Shown: piece by piece, positions 18,296-26,411 of the stretch | How positions within the stretch are numbered: the first letter of the stretch is position 1 | Layout of the letters: every line of letters begins with the position of its first letter | Assembly (NCBI RefSeq): GCF_017104715.1 | Contig: NZ_JAAGPI010000022.1 | Span: forward strand, 101,720 to 165,719 | From: Burkholderia sp. Ac-20365 | GTDB taxonomy: Bacteria; Pseudomonadota; Gammaproteobacteria; Burkholderiales; Burkholderiaceae | DNA: 64,000 nucleotides | Reading direction: 5' to 3' | Translations under genes and position numbers: made by a program | Notes under the pieces: generated by a model | Database searches by the model: none | Told to the model about the DNA's origin: nothing | Seen by the model: the letters and a program-made list of their open reading frames with translations, nothing else

Positions 18296-20206
18296 ATGGT
18301 TTCCCCGCATTCGCAACTGATGAAAGTCACGAAGCGCGTGATCGAGCGCAGCAAGGCCACGCGCCACGCGTATCTCTCGCGCATCGACCAGGCGCAGGGC
18401 AAGTTCCCGGCGCGCGGCGCGCTCTCGTGCGCGAACCTCGCGCACGGCTTCGCCGGCATGGAGGGCAACGACAAGCTCGTCATCAAGCAGATCCGCCAGC
18501 CGAATATCGGCATCGTCTCGTCGTACAACGAGATGCTCTCGGCGCACGCGCCGTACAAGGATTTCCCGGACATCATCAAGGCCGCCGCGCGTGAAAACGG
18601 CGGCGTCGCGCAGTTTGCAGGCGGCGTGCCCGCGATGTGCGATGGCATCACGCAGGGCAACGCGGGCATGGAACTGTCGCTGTTCTCGCGCGAAGTGATC
18701 GCGATGAGCACCGCCGTCGCGCTCACGCACAACATGTTCGACGCGGCGCTGTGCCTGGGCGTATGCGACAAGATCGTGCCGGGCCTGCTGATCGGCGCGT
18801 TGCAGTTCGGCCATCTGCCGACCATCTTCGTGCCTGCCGGCCCGATGACGAGCGGCATTTCCAACGACGCAAAAGCCAAGGTGCGCCAGGAATTCGCCAC
18901 GGGCCAGTGCAACCGCGACGCGCTGCTCGAATCCGAAGCGGCCGCGTATCACAGCCACGGCACCTGCACGTTCTACGGCACGGCTAACAGCAACCAGATG
19001 CTGATGGAAATCATGGGCCTGCATTTGCCGGGCTCGGCTTTCGTGCATCCGCATACGCCGCTGCGCGACGAACTGACGGCACAGGCCGCGCGCCGCGTGC
19101 TCGATCTCACGGTCGACCGCGGCCATTACATGCCGATCGGCCATGTGATCGACGAGAAGGCGATCATCAACGGCATCGTCGGTTTGCTGGCGACGGGCGG
19201 CTCGACCAATCACACGCTGCACCTCGTCGCGATTGCGCGCGCAGCGGGCGTGATCATCGACTGGGACGATTTCGACACGCTGTCGGCCTCCGTGCCGCTG
19301 CTCGCGAAGGTCTATCCGAACGGCAAGGCCGACGTGAACCACTTCCACGCGGCAGGCGGCATGGCGTTCCTGATCCGCAATCTGCTCGAAGGCGGTTTGC
19401 TGCACGAAGACGTGAATACGGTGGTCGGCAAGGGGCTTTCGCACTATGCCGAAGAGCCGAAACTGCTCGACGGCAAGCTGACGTGGGTGCCCGCTGCGAA
19501 GGAAAGCCATGACGCGGCCGTGCTGCGTCCCATTGGCGAACCGTTCCAGCCGGACGGCGGTCTGCGTCTGATGCAAGGCCGGCTCGGTCGCGGCGTGATC
19601 AAGATTTCGGCTGTCGCGAAGGACCATCGCATGGTGAAAGCGCCCGCGATCGTGTTCGATTCGCAGGAAGCCGTGCAGGAAGCCTTCGATAACGGCGAAC
19701 TCAAGCGCGACTTCATCGCCGTCGTGCGCTTTCAGGGCGCGCGGGCAAACGGCATGCCCGAACTGCATCGTTTGACGCCGCTGCTCGGCGTGTTGCAGGA
19801 TCAAGGTTTCCATGTCGCGCTCGTCACGGATGGCCGTATGTCGGGTGCATCGGGCAAGGTGCCCGCGGTGATTCACGTGTCGCCGGAAGCGCTGCTGCAA
19901 GGTCCGCTAGGCAAGGTGCGCACGGGCGATATGCTCGTCATCGATGCAGAAGCGGGTGTGCTCGACGTCGAAATGGACGAGGCCGAATGGGCCGCGCGTC
20001 CGATTGCCGTGTCGCAGCATCAGGCAGAAAACGAAGTGGGCTTCGGCCGCGAGCTGTTCGGCGTGTTCCGTGCGGCGGCCGCGCCGGCGGAACTGGGTGC
20101 GTCGGTGTTCGGGTCGCTCGTCGGCGAAGCGTCGCACGCAACGCAACATGCCACGCAAACGGCAAGCGCAGTGGCGAGCGAAGCCAGCCACGCAATGCAG
20201 AAATAA
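18296..20206 (+). CDS. edd: 6-phosphogluconate dehydratase
   Basis: Edd dehydrates 6-phosphogluconate to KDPG, the first committed step of the Entner-Doudoroff pathway. The 636-residue protein belongs to the IlvD/Edd [4Fe-4S] dehydratase family, with cysteines at about 115 (PAMCDG), 153/157 (CLGVCDK) and 224 (HGTCTFYGTANS) and the DGRMSGASGK motif near the C-terminal part. The ATG at 18296 has AAGGAG 5 bases upstream. About 35 residues of Ala/His/Ser-rich tail extend past the usual end. eda follows after 19 bases. Confidence 0.95.
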   Translation: MVSPHSQLMKVTKRVIERSKATRHAYLSRIDQAQGKFPARGALSCANLAHGFAGMEGNDKLVIKQIRQPNIGIVSSYNEMLSAHAPYKDFPDIIKAAARENGGVAQFAGGVPAMCDGITQGNAGMELSLFSREVIAMSTAVALTHNMFDAALCLGVCDKIVPGLLIGALQFGHLPTIFVPAGPMTSGISNDAKAKVRQEFATGQCNRDALLESEAAAYHSHGTCTFYGTANSNQMLMEIMGLHLPGSAFVHPHTPLRDELTAQAARRVLDLTVDRGHYMPIGHVIDEKAIINGIVGLLATGGSTNHTLHLVAIARAAGVIIDWDDFDTLSASVPLLAKVYPNGKADVNHFHAAGGMAFLIRNLLEGGLLHEDVNTVVGKGLSHYAEEPKLLDGKLTWVPAAKESHDAAVLRPIGEPFQPDGGLRLMQGRLGRGVIKISAVAKDHRMVKAPAIVFDSQEAVQEAFDNGELKRDFIAVVRFQGARANGMPELHRLTPLLGVLQDQGFHVALVTDGRMSGASGKVPAVIHVSPEALLQGPLGKVRTGDMLVIDAEAGVLDVEMDEAEWAARPIAVSQHQAENEVGFGRELFGVFRAAAAPAELGASVFGSLVGEASHATQHATQTASAVASEASHAMQK

Positions 20207-20225
20207 AGCGAAAAGGAGTCTGAAG

Positions 20226-20867
20226 ATGACGTCGAAAACAGTCAGCGAAATCGTGCGCCTCGGTCCGGTGATCCCCGTCCTTGCATTCGATACCGTCGAA
20301 CAGGGTGAACACGTTTCGCGCGCGCTGCACGCAGGCGGCGTGAAGGTACTGGAAATCACGCTGCGCACGCCGGCGGGAATCGGGGCGATCGAGCGCGCGA
20401 GCCAGCTTGCCGAAGATATCGTCGTGGGCGTCGGCACGATCACGAAACCCGAGCATTGCGAGCAGGCCAAGAAAGCTGGCGCGAAGTTCGGCGTCTCGCC
20501 CGGTCTGACGAAAGACATGCACAAGGCCGCGCAGGACGCCGGTCTGCCGCTGCTGCCGGGCGTGATGACGCCGAGCGACATCATCGTCGCGCTCGAACTC
20601 GGCTATGAAATCGTCAAGTTCTTCCCGGCGCAACAGGCTGGCGGCGTGCCGATGCTGCAGGCTTTCCACGGCCCGTTCCCGAACCTGAAGTTCTGCCCGA
20701 CGGGCGGCATCACCGCGGAAAGCGCGCCGAACTTCCTCGCGCTGCCGAACGTGGTGTGCGTCGGCGGTTCGTGGCTGACGCCGAAAGCAGCGCTCGCTGC
20801 GCAGAACTGGGACGAAGTCACGCGTCTCGCGCGCGCAGCAAGCGAACTCGCTGCACCTGCACATTGA
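20226..20867 (+). CDS. eda: KDPG/KHG aldolase
   Basis: Eda cleaves 2-keto-3-deoxy-6-phosphogluconate to pyruvate and glyceraldehyde-3-phosphate. The 213-residue class I aldolase shows the catalytic Glu43 in LEITLRTP and the Schiff-base Lys131 in YEIVKFFPA, plus FCPTGGI in the phosphate-binding region. The ATG follows AAAAGGAGTCTGAAG. It forms an operon with edd and is closed by a strong terminator before the gluconate genes. Confidence 0.96.
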   Translation: MTSKTVSEIVRLGPVIPVLAFDTVEQGEHVSRALHAGGVKVLEITLRTPAGIGAIERASQLAEDIVVGVGTITKPEHCEQAKKAGAKFGVSPGLTKDMHKAAQDAGLPLLPGVMTPSDIIVALELGYEIVKFFPAQQAGGVPMLQAFHGPFPNLKFCPTGGITAESAPNFLALPNVVCVGGSWLTPKAALAAQNWDEVTRLARAASELAAPAH

Positions 20868-20911
20868 TTCGTCGCCACGCGTTTTGACGACGCGCTAAAC
20901 GTGTTCGATCG

Positions 20912-20962
20912 AACCTCGCCGCTCGAGCCCATACTGGGCAAGGCGGCGAGGTTTTTTTTATT
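20912..20962 (+). terminator. intrinsic terminator after eda
   Basis: AACCTCGCCGC at 20912-20922 pairs with GCGGCGAGGTT at 20943-20953. A smaller GCCC/GGGC stem lies inside, and a long T-run (TTTTTTTATTTTTT) follows. Confidence 0.92.
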
Positions 20963-21023
20963 TTTTGCGCGGGTTTATTCCACGCGCCACGAACGTCAAC
21001 AAACAGTAAAATTCAGCGTCCGC

Positions 21024-21051
21024 GAAAACACCCTGTTTTAAAGGTGTTTTC
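21024..21051 (+). promoter_or_regulatory. inverted repeat in the gluconate permease leader
   Basis: GAAAACACC at 21024-21032 mirrors GGTGTTTTC at 21043-21051 around an AT-rich 10-base loop, 69 bases before gntP. It may be an operator for a gluconate-responsive regulator or an mRNA hairpin. No GntR gene is present in the window. Confidence 0.4.
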
Positions 21052-21120
21052 TGCATCCGGAAGCGGGCGAGGTGCCGCAGCACTTTGCAATTCAAACCAA
21101 CAAAGCAAAGGAGGAGCTTC

Positions 21121-22482
21121 ATGGAAGCTGTCCACGGCAGCATGCTGCTGATCTACGCCGTGATCGCCATTGCAGTGCTGATTCTGATGATCACGCGCTT
21201 CAAGGTCTATCCGTTCCTCGTCCTCATCATCGTGTCGTTGCTGCTGGGTCTTGCCGTCGGCATGCCGGCGGGCACGATCGTGAAGTCGTTCGAAACGGGC
21301 AACGGCAATACACTGGGTCACATTGCGATCGTCGTCGGCCTCGGCACGATGCTCGGCAAGATGATGGCCGAATCGGGCGGCGCCGAGCGCATCGCCACCA
21401 CGTTGATCAACTGGTTCGGTGAGAAGAACATTCACTGGGCGATGATGTTCGTGGCGATCATCGTCGGCTTGCCGGTGTTCTTCGAAGTCGGCTTCGTGCT
21501 GCTGATTCCGATCGCGTTCAACGTCGCGAAGCGTACGGGCAAATCGCTGCTGCTGATCGGCCTGCCGATGGTCGCGGGTCTGTCCGTCGTGCACGGTCTG
21601 ATTCCGCCGCACCCGGCCGCGCTGCTCGCCGTGCAGGCCTATCACGCGGATATCGGCCGCACGATTGCGTATGGTCTGCTGGTCGGCGTGCCGACGGCGA
21701 TCGTCGCGGGTCCGCTGTTCGCGCTGTTGATTCACCGTCATATCAAGCTGGCGGAAAACAATCCGCTCGCCGCACAGTTCGTCGATTCAGAACATCAGGC
21801 GGGCTCGCGCGAGCTGCCGGGCTTCGGCATCACGCTGTTCACGATCCTGCTGCCGGTGATTCTTATGCTGATCGGCAGCTGGGCGGATCTCGTGTTCGCG
21901 CCGAAGACGACGGCCAATGATCTGCTGAAATTCATCGGCACGTCCGACGTTGCGCTGCTGATCGCCGTGCTCGTCAGCTTCTGGACGTTCGGTGCGAGCC
22001 GTGGTTTCAACCGCGAGCAGATCCAGAAGTTTTGCGGCGAGTGTCTGGCGCCGATTGCGGGGATTACGTTGATCGTGGGCGCGGGCGGCGGCTTTGGGCG
22101 TGTGCTGATGGATAGCGGCATCTCGAAGCAGATCGTCGAGACGGCGACGTCCGCACATCTGTCGCCGCTGCTGCTTGGCTGGTTCGTGGCTGCGCTGATT
22201 CGTCTTGCGACGGGTTCCGCGACGGTTGCGATGACGACGGCATGCGGCATCGTCGCGCCGATTGCGCAGGCGAGCGGCGTGCAGGTGAAGCCGGAATTGC
22301 TGGTGCTCGCAACGGGTTCGGGCTCGCTGATTTTCTCGCACGTTAACGACGGCGGATTCTGGCTGATCAAGGAGTACTTCGGAATGACGGTGGGGCAGAC
22401 GTTCAAGACGTGGTCGCTCTGCGAAACCATCATTTCGCTGATGGGATTGGGTTTGACCTTCGCTTTGGCGGCGGTCCTGTAA
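21121..22482 (+). CDS. gntP: gluconate:H+ symporter, GntP family
   Basis: This 453-residue integral membrane permease imports gluconate or a related sugar acid. It shows about 12-14 hydrophobic segments and GntP family stretches such as HIAIVVGLGTMLGKMMAESGG, GLPVFFEVGFVLLIP, GLIPPHPAALLAV and SGSLIFSHVNDGGFWL. The ATG at 21121 is preceded by AAAGGAGGAG, a strong ribosome site. Gluconokinase follows after 10 bases, which makes gluconate the likely substrate, and the edd-eda operon just upstream completes the route. Confidence 0.93.
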   Translation: MEAVHGSMLLIYAVIAIAVLILMITRFKVYPFLVLIIVSLLLGLAVGMPAGTIVKSFETGNGNTLGHIAIVVGLGTMLGKMMAESGGAERIATTLINWFGEKNIHWAMMFVAIIVGLPVFFEVGFVLLIPIAFNVAKRTGKSLLLIGLPMVAGLSVVHGLIPPHPAALLAVQAYHADIGRTIAYGLLVGVPTAIVAGPLFALLIHRHIKLAENNPLAAQFVDSEHQAGSRELPGFGITLFTILLPVILMLIGSWADLVFAPKTTANDLLKFIGTSDVALLIAVLVSFWTFGASRGFNREQIQKFCGECLAPIAGITLIVGAGGGFGRVLMDSGISKQIVETATSAHLSPLLLGWFVAALIRLATGSATVAMTTACGIVAPIAQASGVQVKPELLVLATGSGSLIFSHVNDGGFWLIKEYFGMTVGQTFKTWSLCETIISLMGLGLTFALAAVL

Positions 22483-22492
22483 GGAGTTTCAG

Positions 22493-22987
22493 ATGATTTT
22501 GATCGCGATGGGCGTGTCGGGCGCCGGCAAGACCCGGATTGGCGAAATGCTGGCGGAGCGGCTCAAGTGCACGTTCACCGATGGCGATGCGTTTCATAGC
22601 GCGGCCAACAAGGAGAAGATGCACAACGGTATTCCGTTGACGGATGAAGACCGTTGGCCATGGCTCAGGACGATCCGTGCGGCGATCGAAGAGAAGCAGA
22701 AGGCGCAGGAAGATGCGGTTTTTACCTGTTCTTCGTTGAAGCGGTCTTATCGGGATGTTTTGCGCAATGGCGATAAGGATGTGTGTTTTGTTTATCTGAA
22801 GGGATCGAGGGAAGTGCTGCAGGCTCGTCTGCAGACCCGAACCGGGCATTTCTTCGATCCTTCGTTGTTGCAGAGTCAGCTTGATACGCTTGAAGAGCCT
22901 GGTGAAGACGAGGCGATTACTGTGAGTATTGAGCTTACGCCTGAGCAGATTGTTGAGGAGACGCTTGTTCAGCTTCGCATGAGGTAA
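22493..22987 (+). CDS. gntK: gluconokinase
   Basis: GntK phosphorylates gluconate to 6-phosphogluconate, the Edd substrate. The 164-residue protein has the P-loop GVSGAGKT at residues 7-14, the FTDGDAFHSAANKEKMHNGIPL region, DRWPWL, and CSSLKRSYRDVLR, all typical of the thermoresistant gluconokinase family. The ribosome site is AAGGAG, overlapping the end of gntP's stop region. Codon use changes inside the gene: from about 22720 on, third positions shift from C to T and G. A long palindromic repeat element starts 31 bases after the stop. Confidence 0.96.
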   Translation: MILIAMGVSGAGKTRIGEMLAERLKCTFTDGDAFHSAANKEKMHNGIPLTDEDRWPWLRTIRAAIEEKQKAQEDAVFTCSSLKRSYRDVLRNGDKDVCFVYLKGSREVLQARLQTRTGHFFDPSLLQSQLDTLEEPGEDEAITVSIELTPEQIVEETLVQLRMR

Positions 22988-23018
22988 GGGGTTTTTGATT
23001 GTCTTGCGACGCTGGGTT

Positions 23019-23704
23019 GGTTTGCTTTTGTCTTCGCTGGCATCCGCGATTTGCCTTCGTGCTTCACGCGTCGCCCCTGTGCGGGGCGGCACTTACTTTC
23101 TTTGCCGCCGCAAAGAAAGTAAGCAAAGAAAGCGGGCTAACACCGCCCGTGCTTCACCACCGCCTGAGGGCCCCCAACGGGTCCTCCACTTCCCACGGCA
23201 ACCTCGCTGGTCGATGCCCGTTGCCAACGCTCTTAACTCGCGCCGCACCCACTTCGATCACCCGTAGCACGTCGCGCGGCAGCGAACGACTACGGCCGCT
23301 CAGGTGGCAAACTGTGTGTCGGTCGTAGTGCTGCACACCTCGGCGCTCTTACGACACCGATCGTGTTCTTCAGTCCGGAGTGAAGTTCATACGCCGCGAC
23401 AACCTACACACAGTTTGCCGCTATAGAACGCAGGCGATTTGATCGCGTGTGAGGTGACGCGGGAGCATGAAGCGGATGATGAGCCAGTTCGAAGCGCTGG
23501 CAACGGGCATTGAAAGGCAGATTGCCGTGTGAAGCGGAGGACCCGTTGGGGGCCCTCAGGCGGGGGTCAAGAACGGGCGGTGTTAGCCCGCTTTCTTTGC
23601 TTACTTTCTTTGCGGCGGCAAAGAAAGTAAGTGCCGCCCCGCACAGGGGCGACGTGTGAAGCATGAAAGCAAACCGCGGATGCCCGCGCAAGGCTAAGCA
23701 AACC
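23019..23704. repeat. long palindromic intergenic element, copy A
   Basis: The whole 752-base gap between gntK and purB is filled by this element. Perfect 81-bp inverted arms lie at 23069-23149 and 23574-23654. Each arm contains a GCCCC-TGTGC-GGGGC hairpin and a CTTACTTTCTTTGC-CGCC-GCAAAGAAAGTAAG hairpin. Less perfect complementarity continues inward (GAGGGCCCCCAACGGG at both sides). The core is bounded by GGCAAACTGTGTGT (23306-23319) and ACACACAGTTTGCC (23406-23419). The outer ends share GGTTTGC and GCAAACC. It encodes no convincing protein. Two further copies occur at 52786 and 60441. Confidence 0.92.
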
Positions 23705-23739
23705 AAATCTCAAACGCCCGGCGCGGAAAAAAACAGCTA

Positions 23740-25128
23740 TTACTTAATCCGCTTGGCCAGCTCGGCAGCCTTGCCGACATAAGACCCAGGCGTCATCGCA
23801 AGCAAACGCTCCTTGGCGTCCGCAGGAATAGCAAGCCCATTAACAAACGTCTGCAGCGCATCGCGAGTGATGCCTTTACCGCGCGTGAGTTCCTTCAGCT
23901 GCTCGTAGGGATTCTCAATGCCATACCGGCGCATAACAGTCTGCACAGGCTCAGCGAGCACTTCCCACGTCGCATCGAGATCGTCGTTCAGACGCTGAGG
24001 ATTGACTTCAAGCTTATCCAGCCCACGATTCAACGCGTCATACGCCAACAAGGAATACCCAAACGCAACACCAATATTCCGCAGCACCGTCGAATCGGTC
24101 AAATCACGCTGCCAGCGCGAAACCGGCAGCTTGTCTGCCAGATGCCGCAACGTCGCGTTAGCGAGACCAAGATTACCTTCCGAGTTCTCGAAGTCGATCG
24201 GATTGACCTTATGCGGCATCGTCGACGAACCGATTTCACCTGCCTTCGTCTTCTGCTTGAAATAGCCGATAGAGATATAACCCCACACGTCGCGATCGAG
24301 ATCGAGCAGGATCGTATTCGCACGCGCGACAGCATCGAACAGTTCGGCCATATAGTCGTGCGGCTCGATCTGGATCGTGTACGGATTGAACGTCAGCTTC
24401 AGACGCTTCTCAACGACTTCCTTCGAGAACGCTTCCCAATCGAACTCCGGATACGCGGACAGATGCGCATTGAAGTTACCGACCGCGCCGTTCATCTTGC
24501 CGAGCAACTCGACCGTCGCAATACGATCGATCGCGCGCGACAGACGCGCTGCAACGTTCGCGATTTCCTTGCCGAGCGTCGTCGGGCTGGCCGGCTGGCC
24601 GTGCGTGCGCGACAGCATCGGCTGATCGGCCTGCGCATGAGCAAGCGCAACGAGTCGTTGATGCACCGAGCGCAGCGCCGGCAGAATCACGTGCTCGCGA
24701 GCGCCGGCCAGCATCAGGCCGTGCGACGTGTTGTTGATGTCTTCCGAGGTGCAGGCGAAGTGGATGAACTCGCTTGCGCGCTCCAGTTCCGGCTGGCCCT
24801 TCACCGATTCCTTCAGCCAGTATTCGACCGCCTTCACGTCGTGATTCGTCACGCGCTCGATGTCCTTGATGCGCGCGGCGTCATGCGCAGTGAAGCGCTC
24901 GGCCAGTTGCAGCAGGAATTGCTCCGATGCTTCGGAGAAGCGGGGCACTTCGGCAAAACCGGCGTGCGACAGCGCGATCAGCCAGTGAATTTCCACCGTC
25001 ACGCGATGGCGCATGAACGCGGCTTCCGAGAGCCAGTCGCGCAGGGCTTCGGTTTTCGATGCGTAACGGCCGTCGAGCGGGGAGAGGGCGGTCAGCGCGA
25101 AGAGAGTGTCGGGGCGGGTGTCGGACAT
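23740..25128 (-). CDS. purB: adenylosuccinate lyase
   Basis: PurB makes AMP from adenylosuccinate and AICAR from SAICAR in purine synthesis. The 462-residue protein belongs to the fumarase/aspartase superfamily and carries its signature loop GSSTMPHKVNPIDFEN, plus LSPLDGRYASK near the N-terminus, TSEDINN and SRTHGQPASPTTLGKE. Length is as expected. It is convergent with gntK across the palindromic element, and divergent from the LysR gene. Its last 40 or so codons have unusually many T endings. Confidence 0.97.
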   Translation of the reverse strand: MSDTRPDTLFALTALSPLDGRYASKTEALRDWLSEAAFMRHRVTVEIHWLIALSHAGFAEVPRFSEASEQFLLQLAERFTAHDAARIKDIERVTNHDVKAVEYWLKESVKGQPELERASEFIHFACTSEDINNTSHGLMLAGAREHVILPALRSVHQRLVALAHAQADQPMLSRTHGQPASPTTLGKEIANVAARLSRAIDRIATVELLGKMNGAVGNFNAHLSAYPEFDWEAFSKEVVEKRLKLTFNPYTIQIEPHDYMAELFDAVARANTILLDLDRDVWGYISIGYFKQKTKAGEIGSSTMPHKVNPIDFENSEGNLGLANATLRHLADKLPVSRWQRDLTDSTVLRNIGVAFGYSLLAYDALNRGLDKLEVNPQRLNDDLDATWEVLAEPVQTVMRRYGIENPYEQLKELTRGKGITRDALQTFVNGLAIPADAKERLLAMTPGSYVGKAAELAKRIK

Positions 25129-25290
25129 GATCGGGAGGGGCAGGAACGGTGAGAAAACGAACGGGGAGAACCGCGAATTTTACCACTTTAGGATATTCAG
25201 CCCGCCGCGTGGCCCCGCGCTGTTCCGCCTGGTCACGTGCGGCGCCGCTAGAATGCAGGCTTTCCGTTACTGGTGGGGCGGTAGGTCCGT

Positions 25291-26247
25291 ATGGAACTGA
25301 AATGGCTCGAAGACTTCGTGTCGCTGGCGGAAACCCGCAGTTTCAGCCGCTCGGCGGAATTGCGGCATGTGACGCAGCCCGCTTTCTCGCGGCGTATTCA
25401 GGCGCTCGAGGCGTGGCTCGGCACGGAACTGATCGACCGTTCGGTTTATCCGACGCGGCTGACGGCAGCGGGCCAGGTGTTCTACGAGCAGGCGCTCGCG
25501 ATGCTGTCGCAATTCCATGAAGCGCGCACGCTGCTGCGCGGTCACACGGCGACGCCCGCTGCGACGATCGAATTCGCCGTCCCGCATACGCTCTCGCTCA
25601 CGTATTTTCCGCGCTGGCTGCAGCGCATCGAAGCGCAACTCGGTCCGATCCACACGCGGCTGCGTGCACTGAACGTGCACGATGCCGTGCTATCGCTGGT
25701 CGAGGGCGGCTGCGATCTGGTGATGGGCTATCACCATCCGAGTCATCCCGTCGCGCTCGATCCCGCGCGCTACGACATGCTGACGCTCGGCATCGAATCG
25801 ATCAGTCCGTTCTCCGCGCCAGGGAAGGGCGGTCGCCCGCGCTACACGTTGCCCGGCACGCCCGAAACGCCGACGCCGTATCTGTCCTACACGCCGAACG
25901 CCTATCTGGGACGCATGACGGACGTGATCTTCTCGACGGCGCCCGGACGCCTCTATCTCGATCGCGTGTATGAAACGGATATGGCCGAAGGGCTGAAGGC
26001 GATGGCGCTCGCCGGACACGGCGTCGCGTTTCTGCCGCATAGCGCCGTCGAAGATGCCGTTGCGGACGGCCGCCTGATCCGGCTGGATCGTGCGGCGCGC
26101 GGCGTCGCGCAAGGCCAGTTGACGCTGACGATGGAAATCCGCCTCTACCGCGACAAGCTCGCCGTGCAAGCCGACGACGCGCGCCAGCAACTCGTGCGCG
26201 CGCTATGGGATGTCGTGAGCACGGAACTCACGCAAGCCTCGAGGTAG
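25291..26247 (+). CDS. LysR-family regulator resembling HypT/YjiE
   Basis: A 318-residue LysR-type regulator: N-terminal helix-turn-helix in WLEDFVSLAETRSFSRSAE and VTQPAFSRRIQALE, then a periplasmic-binding-like effector domain from about residue 90. The start of the HTH (preceded by only MELK), the PAFSRRI segment and a YLGRMTD motif in the effector domain recall E. coli HypT (YjiE), a hypochlorite-responsive activator. That assignment is an inference. It is transcribed away from purB, 162 bases apart, and 164 bases ahead of gdhA; its targets cannot be read from the sequence. Confidence 0.85.
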   Translation: MELKWLEDFVSLAETRSFSRSAELRHVTQPAFSRRIQALEAWLGTELIDRSVYPTRLTAAGQVFYEQALAMLSQFHEARTLLRGHTATPAATIEFAVPHTLSLTYFPRWLQRIEAQLGPIHTRLRALNVHDAVLSLVEGGCDLVMGYHHPSHPVALDPARYDMLTLGIESISPFSAPGKGGRPRYTLPGTPETPTPYLSYTPNAYLGRMTDVIFSTAPGRLYLDRVYETDMAEGLKAMALAGHGVAFLPHSAVEDAVADGRLIRLDRAARGVAQGQLTLTMEIRLYRDKLAVQADDARQQLVRALWDVVSTELTQASR

Positions 26248-26411
26248 GTAAGAGTGCATTGCCGGAAAAGCAAATAACGGCTTTGCGACACGCATTTGCG
26301 CTTTCCACAGCGTTATGCAAGAAAAACATAATGGGATGATCAAACGGCATTGGACCCCGTCAGCGCTTTTTTTCGACAATGGCGTCACCCGATAAAAACG
26401 CTGGAGCGTTC

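Noticed and set aside
22430..23092. A minus-strand open frame of 220 codons over gntK and the repeat
   Set aside because: It covers gntK in antisense and enters the palindromic element. Its composition is Arg/Gln/His-rich, without a domain.
23019..23704. Insertion sequence or MITE with transposase ends
   Set aside because: Long inverted repeats are present, but no transposase fragment and no flanking target duplication could be seen in the three copies, so I call it a palindromic repeat element and leave mobility open.
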